From positions 94,598,753-94,662,752 of the forward strand of contig CM051456.1 of assembly GCA_028274465.1 (NCBI GenBank): 64,000 bases of DNA, read 5' to 3'. A model generated the notes under the pieces. It was not told the origin of the DNA. It did not search any database and was given only the letters and a program-made list of their open reading frames with translations. This document shows, in pieces, positions 45,075 through 54,656 of the stretch (its first letter is position 1; the number at the start of each line of letters is the position of its first letter). Both the position numbers and the translations under genes were made by a program. This DNA is from Plantago ovata (taxonomy: Eukaryota; Streptophyta; Magnoliopsida; Lamiales; Plantaginaceae).

Positions 45075-47161
45075 TGTAAGAAAATACGGTCAGAGTTACC
45101 CCTAGGGTACGCAGCGGAATTTCAAAAAATTTCTTAACATACAGGTTAATTGATTATGCATATGTCGTATATATATAAACCCGTCAATTAGAAGACTAAC
45201 TTTACTTCCAAAGCAGCTTCCAAGTCTTCGTAATAATCCGGTGTATCTTCTCCTTCGCCGAAGTCGAAGATATCTACAATACTCTGATTGTCTGCAAGAC
45301 AATAAGAGTTAGTTTCCAGCTCCTTGAACCTCAACCTTGGTATCCACGGATAAACAGCCTATCGGAAGAATGCTAGTATATTATTTGTGTGACCAAGAAG
45401 ACGGGGCGGTGATTCCCCCGGTGAGGTGGCGCGCGCGGGTGGCTAAGAGGAGGGGAGAGCTTTTTATTTTCTCTAAGAAAACTGAGTAGAATAACTGTGA
45501 AAGTCTATGTCTGAAACTGTATGTAAAAAGCTCTCTAATAGTCTACTATATATAGTAGTCTATAGAAGCCTAAAGCATAAGCAATTAGACTTCGTAAAGG
45601 AATAAGAATCGAATTCTTATCGCACAAGGAAACCAATATCAAGTCTAGATTCATTCCCAATTAAATCAAAACTCAATCAGGAAAATCTAACTTATCCCTT
45701 GGACTTCTAATAGAGGAAGGAGTCGAACTCCTTTCCCCTATATACCATGCGCGCGCGCGCCCTGTCCTACGGGAGGTAGGTCCCAATTTTGGAACCCACT
45801 TATAGTTCTAAGGCAATTCAAACTCCAAGTAGATTTTGCCCAAGTGCATATGTTAATTCTAAATTAACATATCATTTCTAATCAAACCTCTATTATATTT
45901 CCAAAATATAATATTTAATTGTATTTACATAAAATACAATTAATTAGCCAATTCAATTAATAATTCCAAATCATTAATTAATTGAGCCACCAAATATTAT
46001 AATTAAATCCAAATCAATTATAATCCATCAATCACAATTAATTCCAAATTAATTGCGATTCCATCTTCAAGGATATTCTGATAAGCTGAATCACCACATA
46101 GTGTGACCCATAGGGCCTCATCGTATTAAGCAAGTCCTAGACTAGGCAACATGGAATTCCTAGACGGTTCCATTTGCAATATTAATACATGAGGACGTTT
46201 TAGAGGTTTCTCAAAGCTAACCCTTTCGTTGCGAAGCCTGTTGCGCTCAACGCGGCGATGGTAACGTCCCTTCATCTGACTTGCTCGAATGTATCTAGGA
46301 TCGATAAAGTGTCTATCCCAATAATACATCCACGGGCGTCTCAGGGAGTTGCTTGGTTAAGATATACTTATGACCATCATAATATATCATTTGCACTGGC
46401 CAGTGACTTTACCAACACAACTATGCAGACTATGAGCAGTACTCTCCTGTGCTACACTTGAGAGATGAATCCTTCACAAAATCACTTATCATCCCGATTT
46501 GTATGTAGCCATAATCCTGGATCGTGTCTTAGGTCAGCTGCTTATTCAGAGCTGACATCGACGGGTCCACCAAGGATATGGCACAACAAATGTGATGATC
46601 AAGTCCTGTAAGTACAATGGACGACTGGCATCACTTCGACAACTTACCGGTTCCCATAGACACTTCGGTGTAGAGTATACATCGATGGGAGTGTCCGGTG
46701 GGTACTTCCATTGTTCGATAAAGCTTATTCGAACAACTATGCGCAGTTATGAGAACGTTTCTCGATTGTCCAACAATCCGTTCCGTGGCCGTGGGGTCGG
46801 CTCACACTTGCTCCAACAAGTATAACCTCCATGCATACTAGTCTCGTCTGGTTCATTCAGACCCCTACATCCGAGATGAACCTCGACTAGGGAGAGTTTG
46901 GGATAGATGATAACTCACATATCTCCCACTATCTGTGTGATCGTTCATCTATCCGAGGGGACATGTTTAATATCAATACAGATAGTAATAACGATATGAC
47001 ATGCTGCATGCCTGGTGTAATATAAATATGAAAGCGATACTCGATAGTAAAAGCAACAAACATATATTATATTACGTTGACCTGTGTAATAGTACATATA
47101 TGCCCTCTATAAGGGCACTATGCCCTTAGTAAGGACTGTCTCTAGGACATATACACTATCA
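45075..47161 (-). repeat. Cop3 5' LTR
   Basis: 2087 bases, sense ends TGATAGTGTATATG and TTTTCTTACA, homologous to the Cop2 LTRs. It includes a GC patch (GCGCGCGCGC at 45750-45760) and a TATA-like CTATATATAG near 45546-45556. Confidence 0.94.
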
Positions 47162-47827
47162 GTTCAGTCCGGATGGAGCGAGGGTAGGCGACGGTTCGTA
47201 TTCCCGAGATACCCTTCTATAAATAGGCCAAGACTGATTCATTCCACACTTTTCGCAACTTAATCACTCAGAGCATAGAGAGAGAGCGAGGACCCTTTTA
47301 GGACGATCGAAAAACAGACACATCGATACCAAGGCAAATCGAGGACCTCTTTTCAGGCGAATTTCCCGTGTTTTCCGGCGAAGTTCAAGTTTCTCGGCAC
47401 AGTTTCCGTTTCTAAACCTTCCTTCCAACTTTACCAAGTAAGCTCTTGTCCTCCATACTTCGATTACTCTCTTTAATCATTTTTTTCTTTGGACTTCTTT
47501 TTTCCGATGCTTGAATCTGCTTTCGGTGGCCTGAATTCTTGGCCGGTAATTAGGGGACTTAAAAAATGACTTAAACGGACTGACCGGAATACATGCTCCC
47601 CCTTTTTTTTTTTTTTCGCAATTCCCCTTTGCCACCTTAGGGTAGAATTGTAACTGTAGAAGTATGTAGATTGGGCTTGTAGGAGTGCTCACCTTGTCGA
47701 ACTTTGGCAAGGTTGGTCGCTCTTATACTCCTCGATTTTTGTATGCTCATAATATGCTCGTACTTGTTTCTCTTCGATTTCCTTGCATGCCTATCGCCTT
47801 TGTAGAATAACTTCTTGCTATGATGTT
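47162..47827 (+). other. Unclassified sequence with TATA box, right of Cop3
   Basis: Continues the sequence broken at 37703. CTATAAATAGG at 47218-47228 is a strong TATA box, followed by a leader-like stretch and ACCAAGTAAGC near 47435, a possible splice donor. No long frame follows. This could be an LTR promoter with leader, or the 5' end of a gene remnant, cut off by the LTR at 47828. Confidence 0.5.
47218..47228 (+). promoter_or_regulatory. TATA box in unclassified sequence
   Basis: CTATAAATAGG with GC-richer sequence upstream and a CT/GA-rich leader downstream. A typical plant Pol II core promoter arrangement. Confidence 0.5.
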
Positions 47828-48245
47828 TGATGACAGTGTTTTTTACACTTTTATTTGGTTCTTTTTAACCTATTTAGCTATCCTCTTGCATGCATTTTGG
47901 TGCATTTTATTAGATTAGTGTCACGTTTCTATTTCTTTTGTTATTTTCAGGTTTGCTGTGAAAATCGCACTTTTGAATGTAAATTATGGCGAAACATTGA
48001 AGTTTTGGTGCAACGCGATCACCCGTGGTGTGTCAAGGAGTACCGGGACGTGTTTCCAGGCCTAAAGACGGTGTTTCGGAGCTCAAAACCGTGCCCAAGA
48101 CCAAGGAAAACATGAAAGATTCGAGATATCTTGTATGCGGCAGAAACGGTAGTTCATTCGGAGTTCGGATGAAGATTTTGGAGCCTTTGAAGTGAAATCC
48201 GGAAGTTCCATTTGCATAGTATCAGTATTTTGGACACCAGTCTTT
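47828..48245 (+). repeat. Family B LTR, left part
   Basis: Starts TGATGACAG and aligns with the TR2 LTR and the solo LTR for about 415 bases. It is then cut by TR4 and resumes at 57533. No polypurine tract precedes it, so it is either a solo LTR or the 5' LTR of an element running off the window. Confidence 0.82.
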
Positions 48246-49628
48246 TGATGATGTCGTTTTTCACCAATTAAATTTGTTTTGATAGCCTAAAAACACTTAT
48301 CACTACACAAACGTACTAGAGTGCAATGGCAAGTTGTCCCCGAGTGTCGTTCTCTCGGGACCTAACGTGGCTTTGTTTGAGGTTTTTGCTAGCAATTTCA
48401 GTCAACGATTTCAAATGTTGATAGAATTGTTTCTTTAGAACAAGCAACGAGAAATCAGATTTATGTATTCAAGCTTGGAAAACGGTTGGTGGTAGAAATC
48501 AAATACACATGCATGGGTTACGAATATGCTCACAAGTTCAGTGCGTAAAATCTTCGATCGAGTCTGCTAAGCAACTCGTCTAGGCAACTTTAAGACACAC
48601 ATCATAAAAGATCACTATCAATACTTTAGAGGTGCTTGTCACCAACACCATTTATCTAGCATGCTGCAAATCTCTAACATACAATCCTATAGCTTTCATT
48701 GACCATGAGTTTGTCACTATACTCAATTCGAATATATTTTATAGGCAACTAAGAATCATATCAAGGGATTTGCAGCAAGATTGAATCACAATCTCATGTA
48801 AGCATAAACATAACCCATAGCATGCATATTCTACATTCTACCACCAACACAAAAGATTTAGCTACTCATCTTCATCAACATAGACATCAATTCATATCAA
48901 ACTACAAGACAAGAGAGTGATACAAGTTACCACCAAAGCTGTCACTAATCGGTGGAAAGCAAAGAAAACCTCTCCGTAGATGATTACAAAGGATGAATCC
49001 CAATCAAAACCTTGAATCCCAAGCTAAAATACAATTTAATCTGAGTTTTCTCTGAGTTTTGGGGCTTAGGAGCTCTCCAAAACGAAGTTACAGTTCAAAA
49101 GATATTCAAAAAATGATCAAAGATCAGATCTAAGAAGGAAAATCCGAAAACGTAACCGCTGCCAAGCGGACCGCTTGGAGAAGCCAAGCGGAGCGCTTGG
49201 CAAGCGAAGCGCTTCGGGCACTCCAAGCGCTTCGCTTGGCTTCTGTGCCAAAGCTCCTGGAAATTGAAGCGGAGCGCTTCACTATTCCAGGCGCTTAGCT
49301 TGGCTCCTGGGCAGATTTTTGTCTTCAAACTCAATCTTTTTGCCCTCGCATGGCCCTCGGGTGCCTTGGACTCATCCTTCTCGATGCTTATTGATGCCCA
49401 AACACTTACGAACAAGCCACGGAGATTGGGGAACTTCAACGGGGCCATCTTTTCCATCAAAAAGGCTCGTTTTTAGCTCCAAAAACGCCGTTTCGTACCT
49501 AAGTGCCTGAAAATGCAGAAAACACAAAACGTGACACTATTCTACAAAACTAACCAAAAAAACAAGGCTAGAAGATAGCAAAAGAAGGTAAAAAAGACAA
49601 GATGAATGCGTCAAAAATACGTTCATCA
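48246..49628 (-). repeat. TR4 3' LTR
   Basis: 1383 bases. Differs from the 5' copy by roughly two dozen substitutions, a 4-base insertion and the absence of a segment of about 24 bases present near 56772. Holds a palindrome array at 49162-49280. Confidence 0.94.
49162..49280. repeat. CCAAGCG-type palindrome array in TR4 3' LTR
   Basis: Hairpins CCAAGCG/CGCTTGG around GAC, then GAG, then a GCGAAGCGCTTCG unit, CCAAGCG/CGCTTGG around CTT, and GAAGCGGAGCGCTTC at the end. The same series is in the 5' LTR at 57062-57180. Confidence 0.9.
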
Positions 49629-49646
49629 AACTCCCCAAACCAAACC
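49629..49646 (-). other. Polypurine tract of TR4
   Basis: Sense GGTTTGGTTTGGGGAGTT directly before the 3' LTR. Contains the same GGTTTGGGGAGTT as TR2. Confidence 0.88.
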
Positions 49647-50239
49647 TTTGCTTGTCCTCAAGCAACAAACTATCCTAAATGCAACACAAAAGGAGTCTCA
49701 TGCCAAGTAAAGTGAACTAATCTATTGAATCTACCAAATGCTTATGAACAAAAGGAAATGAGCATGACATGCAAATAGGTTGAAGTATGCCTCGATTGCG
49801 AATATACACATTCCCAAGTGCACTTGGTTAAACAAAGGAGTCTCACGTAACATCTTCTACCTGGACCTGGTCAGTGACGACACAATGATGCATGTTATCA
49901 TACTACAGTTGCCCCGTGCCTATGAAACCGAGGACTTACTTCTGTTCACCAAGCGAGACTTTTCCTCAAGAGAGGGCGAACCAATACTGGCTCTCATCAA
50001 ACGAAGGAGGGTTCCCTTAGAAAGATAACACTCCCCTATTCTACCCAGACTCTCAAGAGTGAGCCTCTTTCAACCACTTCTTGAATAGCAAGACGAGGGT
50101 GGTCAAGAACAGGCCTTGGACAAAGGCGACACGAAACGAAAGATAGAATTTACAACTCGATAACTTCACAATAACAAATATTTACATGACACTTGACACT
50201 TTACTAGACTGCTTTTGGCTTGCAACGACCCTTCTTTTG

Positions 50240-50345
50240 CTTTTGGGTCTTATTCTTTATTTTCTTTCTTCTTTTTTTTTTATTTTCTCTTTTCTTTTCT
50301 CTTTTTTTCTTCTTTTCTTTTTCTCTTTCTCTTTTTTTTTTTATA
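50240..50345. repeat. T/C-rich tract in TR4 3' region
   Basis: Low-complexity T-rich tract equivalent to those in TR1 and TR2. It is purine-rich on the element's sense strand. Confidence 0.85.
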
Positions 50346-50387
50346 TAGGGGCAAGCAGCAGTACTAAGTGTCAAAAACACCTCCCCA

Positions 50388-50409
50388 AACCTATTCGAAA
50401 GAATAGGTT
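50388..50409 (-). repeat. Hairpin + PPT-like module, TR4 copy 1
   Basis: Perfect AACCTATTC/GAATAGGTT arms with 4-base loop. The sense strand then reads TGGGGAGG. Confidence 0.82.
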
Positions 50410-50466
50410 TGAGCACAAAGACGAAAAAAGAAAAAGGAAAGACTCTTTTACAAAGACACCTCCCCA

Positions 50467-50488
50467 AACCTATTCGAAAGAATAGGTT
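50467..50488 (-). repeat. Hairpin + PPT-like module, TR4 copy 2
   Basis: Same arms and loop, 79 bases from copy 1, again followed in sense by TGGGGAGG. Confidence 0.82.
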
Positions 50489-50575
50489 GGGACACAAAAC
50501 CAAAAGAAAAAGAAAAAGGAAACTTTACAACGACTCAAAGACGAAGACAAGATCAACGAAGCAACCCCCTCCCCA

Positions 50576-50597
50576 AACCTATTCGATAGAATAGGTT
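50576..50597 (-). repeat. Hairpin + PPT-like module, TR4 copy 3
   Basis: Same arms with loop GATA instead of GAAA. 109 bases from copy 2. In sense followed by TGGGGAGGGGG. The change is in the loop only. Confidence 0.82.
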
Positions 50598-51283
50598 TAA
50601 TACAAGGAATCGCACACCTCACACTACCTCCTTCCTAGGCATTTGGCAATCTCTGATTGAGGTGAAGAACTTGTCGCCTCTTACATACATAATTACACGG
50701 GTTACAACCATAGACTCTAACATGCATCATTTTAAAAGGCCATCGTGAACCGCAGCAGAAGAAACACCACTCAAGGTGATGTCAAGACTACTAAGCTTAA
50801 CTAGTGCACATGCGAATGTGACAAACCAAGCGAGACAAGCCTCAAACTACTTGCAAAGTGATGCAACATATGATCAATGGTCATAAACACTTAGTCTACT
50901 CAATAAAAAAGTTCAAAAGACTTGGCAATAAACTCCGCACACAACAACGTGCAACAACTAATCTAGGGATGATATGCATGCAAAAATTTGAAAAAACACG
51001 ACAATCACATGAACTTGAGTAAAATCAGGCATGTACGAACCACACAAGCATATAGTACTGAAAATACAGTACCCCCTCTCCAAACCTAAACTTTTGCTCG
51101 TCCTCGAGCAAAGAAAAGTTGAAAGAAAAGGAAAAATTGGATTGAAAGTACACTTCCCTGAGATAAAGGTTCGTGTCCAATCTCCTACATATGAGTAGTA
51201 CCTGAAAGGACTCAAGAAACAAGTGAAACGGGTGCGCAAAGGTGAAAAGAATGAAAAAAACGAGGAAAATCTGGGTACAGGGT

Positions 51284-51372
51284 CCAAGCGGAGCGCTTGG
51301 GAGGCTCCAGGCGCTCCGCTTGAATTTCCAGGAAGTTGCAAAACTTCCTGGAATTTGAAGCGGACCGCTTGG
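51284..51372. repeat. Palindrome array downstream of TR4 plant-transposon ORF
   Basis: CCAAGCG/CGCTTGG around GAG, a CAGGCG-CTCC-GCTTG unit, TCCAGGAAGTT/AACTTCCTGGA (11 bp) around GCAA, and AAGCGGACCGCTT. The second kind of hairpin (TCCAG...CTGGA) also occurs in the array at 53281-53493. Confidence 0.88.
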
Positions 51373-51562
51373 CCCTGTTTCAAGATTTTCGTTGTTTTTT
51401 TTTCCTATCTTAATCACCTAAGGCACCAAGACAAAAACTCGACTAAACTAATCACGACAAAAGGCACACAGGCCTCAACTACAAAAGCAAATAAAGAGAT
51501 GCAAGAGTCATTAGTCATAGTATCAGATAAGAGTATCAAAAAGGAGTACCACCACCGCAAAA

Positions 51563-52528
51563 TCACTCGGATTCGAACCCTTGCTCTATTTCGAAGCGGT
51601 GGAGTATCAGATCGTGTGTCTCTATGCCGATTGGTTCCCTCGACGCCTCAGTGACCCGGATGTTTGGCACATTTGCTTTCTCACACATAGCAGTGATCAG
51701 ATATGGGAAGACTAGTGGGTGGCCGGGTTCTCGTTTAATCTCGAATTGCTGGAAGATGATGTCCCCGGGAGTGATGGGCAAGTTCGCCATGAGGGAATAG
51801 ACTAAGATCCCGACTTCCGGCGTTATCTCTTCGGTTATGAGTCCCGGGATCAGATTAGCTACCACGAAAGGTAGGATCATGCGGGCGTGCAAATGTAAAT
51901 CTTTATACTTGAAGGTGTTATCAAGACGCGTCTTCCTTGGCTTATAGTCCTCGGTTGTCAGAACCCCGGCTATCTTCCTCGGAAACTTCTCAATCGTTGG
52001 GTCATAGACATAGTGCTCAAAGGGATCACTCACATAGTATGCTACCTTATTCTTGTCTTCCCGCAAGGGTTCCTCTAGTCCCATAATGAAACTAGTGATA
52101 CTCAATGGCGATAAAGGGACCATCACGCCACGAATAGGTAATGCTTCGGCCTTATAGTTATAGTCCTCGAAGGCAATGTGGAACTCCTCGACAAGGTCTC
52201 TATCCCATCCGAAGAGTTCTTTCCCATAGAAGATCCATCCTCTCGCCGTTATAAGCCTGGTAAGGTGAGCATAGGGTGCATAGGGTACATCAAAGAAAAG
52301 CCCCTTGCTCTCATATTTTGTCCCCTTAAGTACGTCCAACTCCTTTGAAGTAAAGGAGATGCTACGGTCCCAAATCACTGACCGTTCTCCTCCCCTATAG
52401 AAGTTGTATCGGAACCTCCGCAATGCGTCCGATTCTTTGTATGGGTCACGGTCGCTTTCATCATGGGGAATCTCCTTGGAGGTTGAAGCTCCATCCTTCC
52501 GTGCTTTCTTCTTGGCTCTTGTGTCCAT
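51563..52528 (-). CDS. Plant-transposon-protein ORF of TR4, intact
   Basis: 321 codons from the ATG at 52528 (MDTRAKKKARKDG) to the stop at 51563. The start is chosen over an upstream in-frame one because the TR1 protein begins with a similar basic leader and because CTAG, an acceptor-like site, lies 6 bases before it. The protein resembles the putative plant transposon protein family of Gypsy-derived elements. Marks: RSISFTSKELDVLKG, ARGWIFYGKELFGWDRDLVEEFHIAF, RGVMVPLSPLSITSFIMGLEEP, ILPFVVANLIPG and PLVFPYLITAMC. No transposase or reverse transcriptase residues are recognisable. It lacks TR1's coiled C-terminal extension. Function unknown. An open frame in a recent insertion suggests recent selection or youth. 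Confidence 0.78.
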   Translation of the reverse strand: MDTRAKKKARKDGASTSKEIPHDESDRDPYKESDALRRFRYNFYRGGERSVIWDRSISFTSKELDVLKGTKYESKGLFFDVPYAPYAHLTRLITARGWIFYGKELFGWDRDLVEEFHIAFEDYNYKAEALPIRGVMVPLSPLSITSFIMGLEEPLREDKNKVAYYVSDPFEHYVYDPTIEKFPRKIAGVLTTEDYKPRKTRLDNTFKYKDLHLHARMILPFVVANLIPGLITEEITPEVGILVYSLMANLPITPGDIIFQQFEIKREPGHPLVFPYLITAMCEKANVPNIRVTEASREPIGIETHDLILHRFEIEQGFESE

Positions 52529-53280
52529 GGTACCTAGAATAATCTTATTAGATAACTTCAAGAGACAATGAGACTTAGACTCGACTCCTAGACTCCAATA
52601 CTCACTCAAGTAATCTCATGGTGAGTTTGAAGGCTTGCTAAAGTTCATATGAAAAATCGAGAAGCTTTAACACTTCGTTACGATAAATCCATACGAATCT
52701 AAACCAAGCAAACAAACTCTCCAATTAAATTACCCAACCAATCCAACACATTCTCATGCAATCACAACATCACCATAATCATATCATAACTCAAATTCAA
52801 GGCTAACAATCATCAAACAATTACATAGCAAAAAATTCGAATCATAATATAACTCAAATTCAAGGCTAACAATCATCAAACAATTACGTAGCAAAAATTT
52901 GAATCACTAGAGTTCATCATAAATCAAGAGGAGAAAAATTCGAATTTAGACATCACATCTAGTAAGAAACATGCTCAATAGTCATTATGAAACTCTAATT
53001 CACCAATGCATAACACAATTGAAGCTAATTAAGATGAAATCCCAAATTCAAGAAAGTTAGGGTTCATGAGAGGTACCTTTGATTCCTTTTTATGGATGCT
53101 TCAAACGTGAAATTTGATCGGTTTAGATGATAGAGGGGGTGATGGGCTTTGTAAAATGCACAAGATTGCAAGAATTGGTGGAGAATTGAGAGAGATTGAG
53201 ATTTTTGGGGTGCAAAATCGGCAATGGAGGAAGAAAACGAAGTGGGGGGGGCTTTGAATCTCAAGTGCCCCGCTTAGCTT
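52529..53280 (-). promoter_or_regulatory. TR4 leader and candidate intron before plant-transposon ORF
   Basis: No gene. In sense, 53270-53077 is CT-rich and leader-like and ends AAAG|GTACCT. Then comes an AT-rich 543-base stretch (53076-52534) ending TTCTAG, followed by GTACC and the ATG. Donor, composition and acceptor fit a leader intron. TR1 has the same layout. No TATA box is evident between the palindrome array and the leader. Confidence 0.45.
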
Positions 53281-53493
53281 CCTTAAGGAAAGCCAAGCGA
53301 AGCGCTTGGAAGTCCCAAGCGAAGCGCTTGGCAAGCGGTCCGCTTGGGAACTCCCAAGCGCTCCACTTGGATTTCCAGTAGGAATTTTCATTCCTACTGG
53401 AAATTCAAGCGGACCGCTTGGGCGCGCCGAGCGCTTCGCTTGGATTTCCAGTAAGAATGGGATTCTTACTGGAAATCCAAGCGGTTCGCTTGG
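53281..53493. repeat. Palindrome array of two alternating types in TR4
   Basis: About nine hairpins: CCAAGCG/CGCTTGG around AAG (twice), CAAGCGGTCCGCTTG, CCAAGCG-CTC-CACTTGG, TCCAGTAGGAAT/ATTCCTACTGGA around TTTC, CAAGCGGACCGCTTG, a GCGCTTCGC-centred unit, TCCAGTAAGAAT/ATTCTTACTGGA around GGG, and CCAAGCG/CGCTTGG around GTT. The two TCCAG hairpins differ at one paired position (GG against AG, with CC against CT opposite), a compensatory change. Confidence 0.9.
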
Positions 53494-53675
53494 GACCTGA
53501 AGCTCCCAAATCCATTTTTTTTCAACTTTTGCTAAATTTTCACCCCAAAAACCTTGTCTAAACAACGAAACAAAATTTTAAACGTGCTTCTAATCTACAT
53601 GCAATTACCTACAACCTCGGGTTGCCTCCCGAGAAGCGCCTTCGTTTAAAAGTCGTTGGTTCGACTCATCTTAGC

Positions 53676-54656
53676 TCATGCGGGATCAATTTTGCATCGG
53701 GTACTAGACTTCCCCGTCCAAGTGCTCTTCAAAGCACGAAGTCCCTGCACATCTTGACGAACATAAAGAGTACCAAAGTATCCTACAAGTTCGTTAGTAT
53801 CAACATAAGCACATGAATTAACTATGGCTCGCAACGTATGTTCCTTGCCATTTACCTCGAAGCTACATGTACGACGGTACATGTCTATCACCATATGTAC
53901 TTTGTTGATGAAGGCTCTACCCAAAAGAACCACATCCTTGAGCTTTGCGGAGGATGTAGGCATGACGATGAAGTTCGTCTTGACCTCTACTCCGGCGACT
54001 CTTACCACTAGATTCTCGACCACACCCAATGGCTTCTTCATAGACCCATCCGCCAATTGCACCATGCACTTCATTGGTCTTAAGCCAGACAAACCCGACT
54101 CTTCGTACACGTTCAAAGGTACAACATTCACACCCGCTCCCGTGTCTAGAGTTGCCACTATTCCATCCTTCTTACCGAAGCCGATTTCCACATCAAAGCT
54201 CTCTTGGATAGGTACTTCCACCATATCCACCAACTCATCCTCAGACGATGAGTTTTCATTCACTTCCTCAACTATCGCATCAGATTGTGCGACCACTATC
54301 TCTTCCACAACTACCTTAGGAGTCTCAGGCTCCTCACTCACTTTGCAAGTTTCAGTTATCTTGCAACTTGGCACCTCAACTAGTGCATTGTCTCTCACAA
54401 CCGTGATCTCCACAGGCAAATCAGTCACCACGGTTATGGCCATAGCCTTCTCCGTGTTTCCGGAAAACTTCCCTTGCTCTCTACTCGCCCCTCGATCTAT
54501 AAGCTCTTGTAGCTTCTTATGGAGGTTGCTACTACTAGCCTCAAGCTTCTCAAAGCGTTGATTGTTAGTAGCCTCATTACGATAGTAATACTCCATGAAT
54601 TTGTTCGTCTTCAACACAAGATCATTGAGTGAAGAGACAAGAGGTGAAGGAAGCAC
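53676..54656 (-). CDS. TR4 aspartic protease segment of gag-protease
   Basis: 326 codons, open. It lies in a different frame from gag upstream because of a one-base shift near 54650, while TR1 keeps gag and protease in one frame. Opens with a likely helical stretch (MEYYYRNEATNNQRFEKLEASSSNLHKKLQELIDRGASREQGK in TR4 corresponds to LEESTRLAHQKMQELIDRG in TR1), then an acidic linker, then a retropepsin-like domain with LDTGAGVNVVPL (active site near 54145) and the second-half motif VVLLGRAFI. The frame runs about 50 codons past the protease into a basic tail. It would cleave the element's own Gag. There is no polymerase downstream. Confidence 0.82.
   Translation of the reverse strand: MLPSPLVSSLNDLVLKTNKFMEYYYRNEATNNQRFEKLEASSSNLHKKLQELIDRGASREQGKFSGNTEKAMAITVVTDLPVEITVVRDNALVEVPSCKITETCKVSEEPETPKVVVEEIVVAQSDAIVEEVNENSSSEDELVDMVEVPIQESFDVEIGFGKKDGIVATLDTGAGVNVVPLNVYEESGLSGLRPMKCMVQLADGSMKKPLGVVENLVVRVAGVEVKTNFIVMPTSSAKLKDVVLLGRAFINKVHMVIDMYRRTCSFEVNGKEHTLRAIVNSCAYVDTNELVGYFGTLYVRQDVQGLRALKSTWTGKSSTRCKIDPA

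Larger units (their letters stand above)
37704..47161 (-). mobile_element. Cop3: complete Ty1/Copia retrotransposon with near-intact gag-pol
   Basis: 9.46 kb with perfect duplication GTTCA. On the minus strand: 5' LTR 47161-45075, primer site 45073-45062, leader with GC hairpin array and AGGCGGC hairpins, gag-pol 43392-39172, polypurine tract, 3' LTR 39157-37704. It is the best preserved element here. The 3' LTR is about 630 bases shorter than the 5' LTR. Confidence 0.96.
49647..51283 (-). other. TR4 3' non-coding region
   Basis: No gene. It aligns with the TR1 and TR2 3' regions and contains the T-rich tract (A/G-rich in sense) at 50240-50345 and three hairpin modules. A second AAACCTAAACTTTTGCTCGTCC stretch near 51080 resembles the sequence just before the polypurine tract, as if duplicated. 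Confidence 0.7.
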
